This document shows, piece after piece, positions 11,719-18,913 of a stretch of DNA of 53,027 bases; position 1 is the stretch's first letter, and each line of letters begins with the position of its first letter. Below the pieces are notes generated by a model. The model had not been told where the DNA came from, did not search any database, and saw only the letters and a list, made by a program, of their open reading frames with translations. Position numbers and translations under genes: made by a program. The stretch is from Psychromonas sp. B3M02 (GTDB lineage: Bacteria > Pseudomonadota > Gammaproteobacteria > Enterobacterales > Psychromonadaceae): NCBI RefSeq assembly GCF_003318165.1, contig NZ_QOCB01000140.1, positions 1 through 53,027 of the forward strand, in the 5' to 3' direction.

Positions 11719-13056
11719 TTAGTTAAGAATTATATATATTGGACGGTTATTTCGCATAATATTCAGGGCTCTGACCTTAGTTGATTCGGTTAATGCAGAC
11801 AGAAGTTGTTGCTGATTTTTAACCGGAGTGCGATTAACGGCGATAATGACATCGTTTTTAAGTAAACCTATACGTTCCGCTTCAGACTCTTTCTCAATAG
11901 CTAATACATTAACTCCAGGTGTCATTTGTCCCTCTTCTGCATCTTTTAAGGTTGCACCTTCAAAAATCACAATAGGGGCTTTGGCCTGTAAGTTATCACC
12001 TTCGCCACCTAATATAACGCTAATGGTTTTAACTTTTTGTTCTTGTAATACTTTTAACGTTATCTCTTTACCCGCACTGAGAGAGCCAATTTTGGCGCGT
12101 AATGCAGCAAAGGATTTAATATTAGAACCATTGATAGCAGTGATCACGTCACCGGCTTTTAAGCCTGCTTTATCGGCTGCTGAATCAGGTGTGACCTGGT
12201 AAATGAAGGCACCATAGTTGACATCTAAATCAAAGCTTTGAGCAAGTTCTGGTGTTACTTCCCCACCTTTAATACCTAATATGCCACGACGAATTTCGCC
12301 AAACTCTAGCAACTGTTGCATTAAGTTTTTAACCATATTGGCTGGAATCGCAAAGGCAATACCAATGTTGCCTCCATTAGGCCCTAAAATAGCGGTGTTG
12401 ATGCCGATTAATTCACCTTTTAAGTTAATTAAGGCACCACCAGAGTTACCGCTGTTAATCGCCGCGTCGGTTTGTATATAGTTTTCTAAATTTTGTAGGT
12501 TCAAACCACTACGACCCAGTGCACTAACAATACCAGAAGTGACTGTTTGCCCTAAGCCAAAGGGATTACCGATAGCAATAGTAAAATCACCGACTTGTAA
12601 TTTATCGGAATCAGCAAAGGTCATGGCCACTAAAGGTTGCTTGCTGTCGATTTGTAGTAGGGCAATGTCACTTTGTATATCTTGCCCAACGACTTTAGCT
12701 TGATACTGGTGACCTGAAATAAGTTTAATTAATATCCTATTGGCATTTTTAATGACATGGTAGTTGGTGATGATATACCCCTGTTCAGCATCTACAATCA
12801 CACCCGAGCCTAATCCAGAAAAAGCTTGGGTAGGGGCCTCTGGACCTAAAAATTTTAAAAGATCTTGAGCATCTTTTGGTAATAGTTTATTTGCGCCAGT
12901 GACGGAAATATCAACTACTGCAGGGCTGACTTTTTTAATTAAAGGGGCAAGACTCGGTACATTTTCGCCATCAAGTGTGAGTGGTAATGCAGCGTAATTT
13001 GAAGTACTTGTGCAAAGCATAACAATAAGTAATAGAAGTCGAAGTGGCATATTCAT
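11719..13056 (-). CDS. degQ: Periplasmic DegQ-type serine endoprotease/chaperone
   Basis: HtrA-family periplasmic protease and chaperone for unfolded envelope proteins. It is 445 aa. A signal peptide (about 1-22, ending near NYAAL) precedes the protease domain with His100 (TNYHVI), Asp130 (SDIALL) and Ser205 (NSGNSGGAL). Two PDZ domains follow (about 255-345 and 365-445). The lack of the long Q-rich LA loop of DegP and the length favour DegQ. AAGGAA lies 7 nt before the ATG at 13056. In relatives degQ is directly followed by degS; here pykF intervenes. Confidence 0.93.
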   Translation of the reverse strand: MNMPLRLLLLIVMLCTSTSNYAALPLTLDGENVPSLAPLIKKVSPAVVDISVTGANKLLPKDAQDLLKFLGPEAPTQAFSGLGSGVIVDAEQGYIITNYHVIKNANRILIKLISGHQYQAKVVGQDIQSDIALLQIDSKQPLVAMTFADSDKLQVGDFTIAIGNPFGLGQTVTSGIVSALGRSGLNLQNLENYIQTDAAINSGNSGGALINLKGELIGINTAILGPNGGNIGIAFAIPANMVKNLMQQLLEFGEIRRGILGIKGGEVTPELAQSFDLDVNYGAFIYQVTPDSAADKAGLKAGDVITAINGSNIKSFAALRAKIGSLSAGKEITLKVLQEQKVKTISVILGGEGDNLQAKAPIVIFEGATLKDAEEGQMTPGVNVLAIEKESEAERIGLLKNDVIIAVNRTPVKNQQQLLSALTESTKVRALNIMRNNRPIYIILN

Positions 13057-13295
13057 TGTAGTTCCTTACTTTTTAACCATGGGGAAAATAGGTTTAAAAA
13101 GTTTACTATAAAAGAATATTGAGAACAGAGCAAAGCAATGGCCTTTAATGTGATAATGAATCATATAAGTTTATTTAAAGTACATTTCGCGTGATATCCC
13201 GCAAAAATTTATGAAACATAGCAGATGGTACTGTTTAAATGCCCACTAAATATGCTATACAAAGATTAATTTTACTGAATCATTAAGACATTATT

Positions 13296-14405
13296 GTGAC
13301 ACCACTTGCTCGATACCAAGAAGATTTATTAAAACCCTCCTTTTTTGCAGACTCTGCGCAACTGCAAGCGATTACTATGCTGCAACGTTTATACGATGAT
13401 TTATACACTAAAGAGACAAAGCCTGCTGTCAAAACCTCTTTTTTACAACGTTTATTTAATAGTAAGAGTGACACGGTAAAAGAGATTAAAGGTTTGTATT
13501 TTTATGGCGGAGTAGGGCGGGGTAAAACTTATCTTGTTGATCTGTTTTACGATAACATCGAAAGCCCTCGTAAAAAGCGTCTACACTTCCACCACTTCAT
13601 GTTGCAAGTTCATAAAAAGCTGACCCAATTACAAGGACAAGCTAATCCATTAAAAGAGATTGCAAAACAGTTTGCCAGTGAAACTGACATCATCTGTTTT
13701 GATGAGTTCTTTGTTGAAGATATTACCGATGCAATGATTTTAGCGGGTATGTTCGAGGCCTTATTTGCAGAAGGGGTTATTTTAGTGGCGACCTCTAATA
13801 TCCACCCAGATCACCTTTATCGTAATGGATTACAGCGCGCCCGTTTTCTCCCTGCTATTGATTTGATTAAAACTCATTGTGAAATTTTTAATTTGGATGG
13901 TGGAGTGGATTATCGTTTAGGACGTTTAATTGAAGCCGAGGTCTACTACTACCCGTTAACACGCGAGGCAGATAAGCAGATAAAAACTAGCTTTGAAACC
14001 TTTGCTAGTGGTAAGCATCATTATAATTTGGAGATCACTATTAATGATCGACCTTTAACGACCATTGCCAAAAGTCACGATACATTGAGCATTGAGTTTA
14101 GTGAGTTGTGCGATGGACCACGCAGTGTTCGCGATTATATTGAGTTAGCTATTTTGTACCGCACTGTTCTGGTGTCGAATATCCCGCAAATGAATGACCA
14201 GCATAATGACGTGACTCGTCGTTTTATTGCGATGGTGGATGAGTTTTATGACCGTAATGTTGTATTAATCATGTCTGCAGAAGTGAAAGTCATTGATCTC
14301 TACAAAGGCACTCGACTGGCTTTTGAGTTTCAACGTTGTGTTTCTCGTTTATTGGAAATGCAAAGTAAAACCTACCTCAGTAAAGCTCATCATCTTGATA
14401 TTTAA
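13296..14405 (+). CDS. zapE: Cell division ATPase ZapE (AFG1 family)
   Basis: AFG1/LACE1-type P-loop ATPase. The E. coli homologue YhcM/ZapE associates with the division ring and destabilises FtsZ polymers under low-oxygen or stress conditions. It is 369 aa. Walker A GGVGRGKT is at 71-78, Walker B IICFDEFFVEDITDAM begins at 132, and the family stretch VATSNIHPDHLYRNGLQR follows. The start is a GTG at 13296; no ATG upstream gives a better N-terminus. It lies alone between divergent degQ and the rplM leader, the same place as in E. coli (yhcM next to rplM). Confidence 0.95.
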   Translation: MTPLARYQEDLLKPSFFADSAQLQAITMLQRLYDDLYTKETKPAVKTSFLQRLFNSKSDTVKEIKGLYFYGGVGRGKTYLVDLFYDNIESPRKKRLHFHHFMLQVHKKLTQLQGQANPLKEIAKQFASETDIICFDEFFVEDITDAMILAGMFEALFAEGVILVATSNIHPDHLYRNGLQRARFLPAIDLIKTHCEIFNLDGGVDYRLGRLIEAEVYYYPLTREADKQIKTSFETFASGKHHYNLEITINDRPLTTIAKSHDTLSIEFSELCDGPRSVRDYIELAILYRTVLVSNIPQMNDQHNDVTRRFIAMVDEFYDRNVVLIMSAEVKVIDLYKGTRLAFEFQRCVSRLLEMQSKTYLSKAHHLDI

Positions 14406-14680
14406 TCATAAATTTAGGCACTTAGATTACCTGTTTAGTTAATAAACAATTTGTGAATGAACTCTTGTGAAAAACTTGTTCATAAATATGCAATAAACAG
14501 GTGATCTCCAGTGTACTTTTCTATACAATATGGCCGCCCACGTTATCCACCTCCCCTATTTTATGGTGGATCTGTTTACGCTAGACGTATTCGAAGGGAT
14601 ACGAAAAGGCGAAAAAATACATTTTAGATTACAAATTTGTAGTCTTACTTTTTTTAAATCATTAATTTGGGTATAACTTA
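14406..14680 (+). promoter_or_regulatory. Structured 5' leader of rplM-rpsI
   Basis: This 275 bp gap before rplM contains three hairpins on the plus strand: ATCCACC/GGTGGAT (14545-14551 with 14565-14571), CGTAT/ATACG (14586-14590 with 14599-14603) and a nine-pair stem AGATTACAA/TTTGTAGTCT at 14626-14645 just before a T-run. In E. coli the L13 protein represses its own mRNA through a structured leader, so these hairpins are candidates for that control. I cannot tell whether the fold is the same. The TATACAAT at 14522-14529 is a possible -10 element. Confidence 0.5.
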
Positions 14681-15109
14681 ATGAAAACTTTTGTTGCAAA
14701 ACCAGCTGAAGTAAAACGCGACTGGTTCGTAGTTGACGCTGAAGGTAAAACACTAGGTCGTTTAGCTACTGAAATCGCTTTACGTTTACGCGGTAAACAT
14801 AAAGCTGAATACACTCCGCACGTTGACACTGGCGATTACATTATCGTTATCAACGCAGAGAAAGTTGCTGTAACAGGCAATAAAGCTAAAGGTAAAATTT
14901 ACTACCACCACACAGGTTTCATCGGTGGCATTAAAGCAATTAGCTTTGAAGACTTAATCGAACGTGCTCCTGAGCGTGTTATTGAAAAAGCTGTAAATGG
15001 TATGCTTCCACGTGGCCCACTAGGTCGCGCAATGTACCGTAAATTGAAAGTTTATGCTGGTTCTGAGCATCAACATTCTGCACAGCAACCACAAGTTTTA
15101 GACATCTAA
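14681..15109 (+). CDS. rplM: 50S ribosomal protein L13
   Basis: Large-subunit ribosomal protein that binds 23S rRNA early in assembly. It is 142 aa, the exact bacterial length, with [19 protein letters not shown] and [20 protein letters not shown] as hallmark stretches. Codon use is strongly biased, as expected of a highly expressed gene. It is followed 15 bp later by rpsI, as in nearly all bacteria. Confidence 0.99.
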   Translation: MKTFVAKPAEVKRDWFVVDAEGKTLGRLATEIALRLRGKHKAEYTPHVDTGDYIIVINAEKVAVTGNKAKGKIYYHHTGFIGGIKAISFEDLIERAPERVIEKAVNGMLPRGPLGRAMYRKLKVYAGSEHQHSAQQPQVLDI

Positions 15110-15124
15110 TAGGAATATAAAACA

Positions 15125-15514
15125 ATGGCAAATCAATACTACGGCACAGGTCGTCGCAAAAGCTCTACAGCTCGTGTGTTTTTAAAAGCAGGTAGTGGTC
15201 AAATCACTATCAACAAACGTAACCTAGATGAATACTTCGGTCGTGAAACTGCATGTATGGTTGTTCGTCAACCATTAGTGTTAGTAGACGCTGCTGAAAA
15301 ATTCGACCTAAACATCACTGTTAAAGGTGGTGGTACTACTGGTCAATCTGGTGCAATCCGTTTAGGCATTACTCGTGCATTAATGCAGTTTGATGAAACA
15401 CTACGTTCTGAATTACGTGGTGCTGGCTTCGTTACACGTGATGCTCGTAAAGTTGAACGTAAGAAAGTCGGTTTACATAAAGCACGTAAACGTCCACAGT
15501 TCTCTAAACGTTAA
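15125..15514 (+). CDS. rpsI: 30S ribosomal protein S9
   Basis: Small-subunit protein whose C-terminal tail reaches the P-site tRNA. It is 129 aa. The start ([16 protein letters not shown]) and the basic tail ending [11 protein letters not shown] are diagnostic; the terminal Lys-Arg is the residue pair that contacts tRNA. Co-transcribed with rplM and followed by a strong terminator. Confidence 0.99.
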   Translation: MANQYYGTGRRKSSTARVFLKAGSGQITINKRNLDEYFGRETACMVVRQPLVLVDAAEKFDLNITVKGGGTTGQSGAIRLGITRALMQFDETLRSELRGAGFVTRDARKVERKKVGLHKARKRPQFSKR

Positions 15515-15532
15515 TATCGTTTTACGAATTGC

Positions 15533-15562
15533 AAAAAAGCCCAGTTTTTACTGGGCTTTTTT
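15533..15562 (+). terminator. Terminator of rplM-rpsI
   Basis: Stem AAAAAAGCCCAGT (15533-15545) pairs with ACTGGGCTTTTTT (15550-15562) around a TTTT loop and runs into further T residues. A weaker hairpin CTTGTT-TTTT-AACAAG (15566-15581) follows at once. Confidence 0.95.
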
Positions 15563-15592
15563 TTACTTGTTTTTTAACAAGCTGCACTTTAA

Positions 15593-15608
15593 GGTTAGTG
15601 TACTAACC
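15593..15608. promoter_or_regulatory. 16-bp palindrome immediately upstream of ftnA
   Basis: A perfect dyad, GGTTAGT-GT-ACTAACC, ends only 16 bp before the ftnA start and 5 bp before its ribosome-binding site (GGAGA). With a 2-nt centre it suits a dimeric DNA-binding protein better than an RNA hairpin. It does not match the Fur consensus. The regulator is unknown. Confidence 0.5.
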
Positions 15609-15624
15609 CTATTAGGAGAAGATC

Positions 15625-16149
15625 ATGTTGAACGAAACCATGGTTCAAAAATTAAATGAACAAATTAACTTAGAGTTTTACTCTTCAAACCTGTATTTAC
15701 AAATGAGTGCATGGTGTGAAGATAAAGGCTATGAAGGCGCAGCGACTATGTTACGTACTCATGCAACTGAAGAGATGGAGCATATGAACCGTTTATTCAC
15801 TTACGTGAGTGAAACTGGCGCATTACCGATTTTAGGCTCTATTGATGCTCCTCCTTTTGAATTCAACTCTTTAAAAGAAGTGTTTGAAGAAACGTATAAG
15901 CATGAATGCCTTATTACTAAAGAGATTAATGAGTTAACTCACGTAGCTTTCTCTACACATGATTATTCAACGTTTAATTTCCTACAATGGTATGTTGCAG
16001 AGCAGCATGAAGAAGAGAAGTTATTTAAAGGGATTTTAGATAAAATTTCATTAGTAGGTGAAGACGGTAAAGCATTATATTGGATCGATAAAGATTTGGC
16101 TGAAATTGCAAAAACAGGCGCGACATCCATCATGGATAATAATGTCTAA
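15625..16149 (+). CDS. ftnA: Non-heme ferritin
   Basis: Iron-storage protein forming a 24-subunit shell; oxidises Fe(II) and stores it as ferric mineral. It is 174 aa. All FtnA ferroxidase-centre residues are found at the E. coli positions: Glu17, Glu50, His53, Glu94, Gln127 and Glu130, with Glu49, Glu126 and Glu129 of the third iron site. No heme-binding Met52-type bacterioferritin context is seen. GGAGAA lies 7 nt before the ATG. It is a single gene between the rpsI terminator and its own terminator at 16196, inserted where other genera have either petABC or nothing between rpsI and sspA. Confidence 0.96.
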   Translation: MLNETMVQKLNEQINLEFYSSNLYLQMSAWCEDKGYEGAATMLRTHATEEMEHMNRLFTYVSETGALPILGSIDAPPFEFNSLKEVFEETYKHECLITKEINELTHVAFSTHDYSTFNFLQWYVAEQHEEEKLFKGILDKISLVGEDGKALYWIDKDLAEIAKTGATSIMDNNV

Positions 16150-16195
16150 GTTTTTTAAATAGCTTTCTTTATATTTAAAAAATTGATGACGATAT

Positions 16196-16223
16196 AAGCA
16201 TGGTCTATGAGCCATGCTTTTTT
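16196..16223 (+). terminator. Terminator of ftnA
   Basis: AAGCATGG (16196-16203) pairs with CCATGCTT (16212-16219) and is followed by TTTTGT. Confidence 0.88.
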
Positions 16224-16503
16224 GTATCTCATCGGATGAGTATGACCAAACCACATCTAATCTGGTATACTTCTTAGTCTACTCAGGTAATCAAATAAAA
16301 TCTAAATACTAAAAATAGTACCTATAAGTTATTGTTTTTAATATTACCTTACTTGCACTGAGCTACTTATCTAAGAAAGTATATTGGCGCGATCTTTATT
16401 GAACGTCAAGTGCTTCTTTTTTATTTCTCGGCAATGGTGTCACTTTGATGTCATTGCCGTTTGTGTTTTTTAAACACTCAATTTTAACTACTAGGGGTAT
16501 TCC
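16224..16503 (+). promoter_or_regulatory. sspA upstream region with terminator-like hairpin
   Basis: Non-coding gap before sspA. The notable element is CGGCAATG (16429-16436) pairing with CATTGCCG (16452-16459), with an inner TCA/TGA pairing, followed by TTTGTGTTTTTT. This looks like an intrinsic terminator placed 44 bp before the sspA start, on the same strand. It could be an attenuator in the sspA leader, or the 3' end of a short RNA transcribed from about 16300-16380. I see no open frame and no convincing -35/-10 pair. Confidence 0.5.
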
Positions 16504-17139
16504 ATGGCTGTAGCTGTAAATAAACGTTCTGTAATGACGTTGTTCTCAGGACCATCTGATTTATATAGTCACCAAACACGTATCGTGTTGGCTGAAAAAG
16601 GCGTTAATGTTGACATTACTTATGTTGACCAAGAAAACCCATCTGAAGAGCTAGCTGAAATAACACCAAACAATGATTTACCAACATTGGTAGACCGCGA
16701 ATTAGTGTTATATAACTCACGCATCATCATGGAATATTTAGATGAGCGTTTCCCTCATCCACCACTTATGCCTGTTTACCCGGTTGAACGTGCAAAAAGT
16801 CGTTCTTTAATGCAACGTATTGAAAACGAATGGTACCCATTAGTACCAGTTATTTTATCAGGAGATGCAACTAAAGCAGACGCGGCGCGTGCAACATTAC
16901 GTGCTAAGATTCTTGAAGTTGCACCTGTATTTGATCACTTTGCATACTTTATGTCTGAAGAGTTCACTATCGTAGATTGTTACATGGCACCGCTACTGTG
17001 GCGTTTACCTGAACTGAAAATTGACCTAGGCTATGATAATGTAACAGGCCTTAAGAGTTACATGGTTAAGATCTTTGAACGTGAATCTTTCCAAGCTTCA
17101 ATGACTGAAACTGAACGTGAAATCCGCGTTGGTGGTTAA
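16504..17139 (+). CDS. sspA: Stringent starvation protein A
   Basis: RNA-polymerase-associated protein with a glutathione-S-transferase fold but no GST activity; in E. coli it acts with phage and stress promoters and lowers H-NS levels in stationary phase. It is 211 aa, with thioredoxin-like N-domain (about 10-85; LFSGPSDLYSHQTRIVLAEKG, DLPTLVDRELVLYNSRIIMEYL) and all-helical C-domain. The proline-rich surface segment PHPPLMPVYP (about 85-94), important for function, is present. sspB follows 25 bp downstream. Confidence 0.97.
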   Translation: MAVAVNKRSVMTLFSGPSDLYSHQTRIVLAEKGVNVDITYVDQENPSEELAEITPNNDLPTLVDRELVLYNSRIIMEYLDERFPHPPLMPVYPVERAKSRSLMQRIENEWYPLVPVILSGDATKADAARATLRAKILEVAPVFDHFAYFMSEEFTIVDCYMAPLLWRLPELKIDLGYDNVTGLKSYMVKIFERESFQASMTETEREIRVGG

Positions 17140-17164
17140 TCTTTAGATTTTGTAGGTATTTAAA

Positions 17165-17590
17165 ATGTCGGATATGTTAATACAACGCCCTTATTTAATG
17201 CGTGCCTTCTATGACTGGATAGTTGATAGTGAATGTACGCCTCATGTAATTGTTGATGCAACAAAACCACATGTTGATGTACCGCAACAGTTTGTTGAAA
17301 ATGGAAAAATAGTACTGAACATTGGTCCTCGCTCGGTACTAGGTTTTTCATTAGACGATAATGCATTATCATTTAATGCTCGGTTCTCAGGTCAACCGAC
17401 TCAAGTTTATGTGCCTTTATATGCGATTGAAGGTATCTATGCCCGTGAAAATGGTGCTGGTACTATCTTTCCTGAAGAGGAAGCTTATAACGATTTAGAG
17501 CTTGGTTTGGATAGCACAGAGAAACAAGTTAAAGTAGAAGAAAAGCCTAAACCATCAGGTAAAAAACCTACCTTGACCGTTGTTAAGTAG
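17165..17590 (+). CDS. sspB: ClpXP adaptor SspB
   Basis: Adaptor that delivers ssrA-tagged proteins and some other substrates to the ClpXP protease. It is 141 aa. The substrate-binding beta domain (about 1-105; RPYLMRAFYDWI at the start, FNARFSGQPTQVYVPLYAI in the middle) is followed by a flexible acidic/basic linker and the C-terminal ClpX-binding tail ending LTVVK, matching the known XB motif. Second gene of the sspAB operon. Confidence 0.97.
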   Translation: MSDMLIQRPYLMRAFYDWIVDSECTPHVIVDATKPHVDVPQQFVENGKIVLNIGPRSVLGFSLDDNALSFNARFSGQPTQVYVPLYAIEGIYARENGAGTIFPEEEAYNDLELGLDSTEKQVKVEEKPKPSGKKPTLTVVK

Positions 17591-17616
17591 CTAAGTAGCT
17601 TAAATGCACAAATACA

Positions 17617-17642
17617 AAGCCGAGCATTGCTCGGTTTTTTTA
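17617..17642 (+). terminator. Terminator of sspAB
   Basis: CCGAGC (17621-17626) pairs with GCTCGG (17630-17635) around an ATT loop, followed by seven Ts. Confidence 0.93.
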
Positions 17643-17674
17643 TGCGTGATGAAAAATGTTAGAAAAATGAGGAC

Positions 17675-17699
17675 AAAAAAGCCGAGTTAAAACTCGGCT
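17675..17699 (-). terminator. Minus-strand terminator for the ATP-grasp operon
   Basis: AGCCGAGT (17680-17687) pairs with ACTCGGCT (17692-17699). On the minus strand it reads AGCCGAGTTTTAACTCGGCT followed by TTTTTG, a good intrinsic terminator for leftward transcription. The closest leftward gene ends at 17942, with the repeat at 17705-17915 filling the gap between gene and terminator. Confidence 0.8.
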
Positions 17700-17704
17700 C
17701 TATT

Positions 17705-17915
17705 ATACCAATCACACTAAGTAACTGTTGTTAAAATAACTTATTGCTTCGTTGTCATTCTCGTAAATGGAATAACTATTAAAGAATTAACATCTTTTAG
17801 TTAATTCTCCGATAGACTATTAACAAAGTTAATCGTCGAAAGGCTTAAATTACACCTCGAACTAAGTCATTTTTCCTGCGCAAAATTTAGATTACTTATT
17901 TAATACAATTGGTAT
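17705..17915. repeat. Dispersed non-coding repeat, copy A (longest)
   Basis: A 211-bp element bounded by ATACCAATCACA and AATTGGTAT (8-bp terminal inverted repeats ATACCAAT/ATTGGTAT). It shares long matches with copies at 37908 and 52858: the right half with CGAAAGGCT, CTAAG and TTTTTCC-GCGCAAA-TTTAG, and the left half with AAGTAACTG and TTCGTTGT. No open frame of note. It resembles a miniature inverted-repeat (MITE-like) element; no clear target duplication is visible. Confidence 0.8.
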
Positions 17916-17941
17916 TACATTAATTGAACTGATCAATGACG

Positions 17942-18910
17942 TTATGCTATTTCCACCAGTGGTGTTTCAGCAAAGTGTTTTTTAGCAAAAGCGACGCGCT
18001 CCTCAACACTCATTTTATCGGCGTCTTTAAGGCTTTCAATTAACTTTAAGCGAGGCAGGATACCAGTACCGTTAGCGATTTGAATCGCTAACCCTGGGCG
18101 AGCATTAAGTTCTAATAACATAGGCCCTAAATCTCTATCCAGTACCATATCAGTCCCTAAGTAACCCATACCTGACATCTCATAACAGCTAGCTGCTAAA
18201 TATATTAAGCGTTCCCAACGAGGTACATTAAGCAGTTTTAACTCTTTGCCCGTATCAGGATGACGTTCAACGGGCATATCAAATTGTACGGCATTAATTG
18301 CTTTACCCGTACCGATATCAATGCCTACGCCAACTGCACCTTGGTGAAGATTGGCTTTACCATCAGAGGCAGCGGTAGACAAACGCATCATAGCCATCAC
18401 AGGAAAGCCTTTAAAGACAATCACACGCACATCAGGTACACCTTCAAAACTAAAGCCATCAAAGGCACTATCAAATTGAATTAAACCTTCTACAACAGCA
18501 ACATCTGCACTACCACCAAGACTAAATAGTCCAGCTAGGATATCAGTAACGTGGCGTTTAATTTCAGCTAAGGTCTCTTCATTCCCGTTTGGCTTGTAAT
18601 AACGACCATTTTCAATCTTGGTGATCACTAGGATCCCTTTACCACCACTACCTTTTGCAGGCTTGATAACAAAGCCTGGTGTGTTTTCAATGAAGCTAGC
18701 CACTTTCTCAACTTCTGCTTGCATTGAGATTACACCTAATAGTGCGGGTGTGGTGACATTCGCTTCACGGGCAATGATCTTGGTCTTTAATTTGTTATCA
18801 ACCAAAGGATATAGACGGCGTGGGTTATAGCGACCAACGTAACCACTGTTACGTTGGTTCATGCCCATAATGCCTTTTTTTCTAAGTTTAAAAGGACTAG
18901 AGAAAAACAT
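17942..18910 (-). CDS. ATP-grasp alpha-L-glutamate ligase-like protein
   Basis: RimK-related ATP-grasp enzyme, expected to form an amide bond between an amino acid (probably glutamate) and an acceptor with ATP hydrolysis. The acceptor is unknown. It is 322 aa. Residues 16-50 form a lead-in with conserved asparagines and arginines. The ATP-binding loop GSGGKGI is at 87-93, and the metal/ATP-binding LELNARPG at 266-273, so the catalytic machinery looks complete. No signal peptide, so cytoplasmic. It starts 3 bp after the transglutaminase-like gene, and with it and the retropepsin lipoprotein forms a conserved three-gene unit seen in many gammaproteobacteria. The family resemblance is firm; the reaction is inference. 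Confidence 0.85.
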   Translation of the reverse strand: MFFSSPFKLRKKGIMGMNQRNSGYVGRYNPRRLYPLVDNKLKTKIIAREANVTTPALLGVISMQAEVEKVASFIENTPGFVIKPAKGSGGKGILVITKIENGRYYKPNGNEETLAEIKRHVTDILAGLFSLGGSADVAVVEGLIQFDSAFDGFSFEGVPDVRVIVFKGFPVMAMMRLSTAASDGKANLHQGAVGVGIDIGTGKAINAVQFDMPVERHPDTGKELKLLNVPRWERLIYLAASCYEMSGMGYLGTDMVLDRDLGPMLLELNARPGLAIQIANGTGILPRLKLIESLKDADKMSVEERVAFAKKHFAETPLVEIA

Positions 18911-18913
18911 TGT

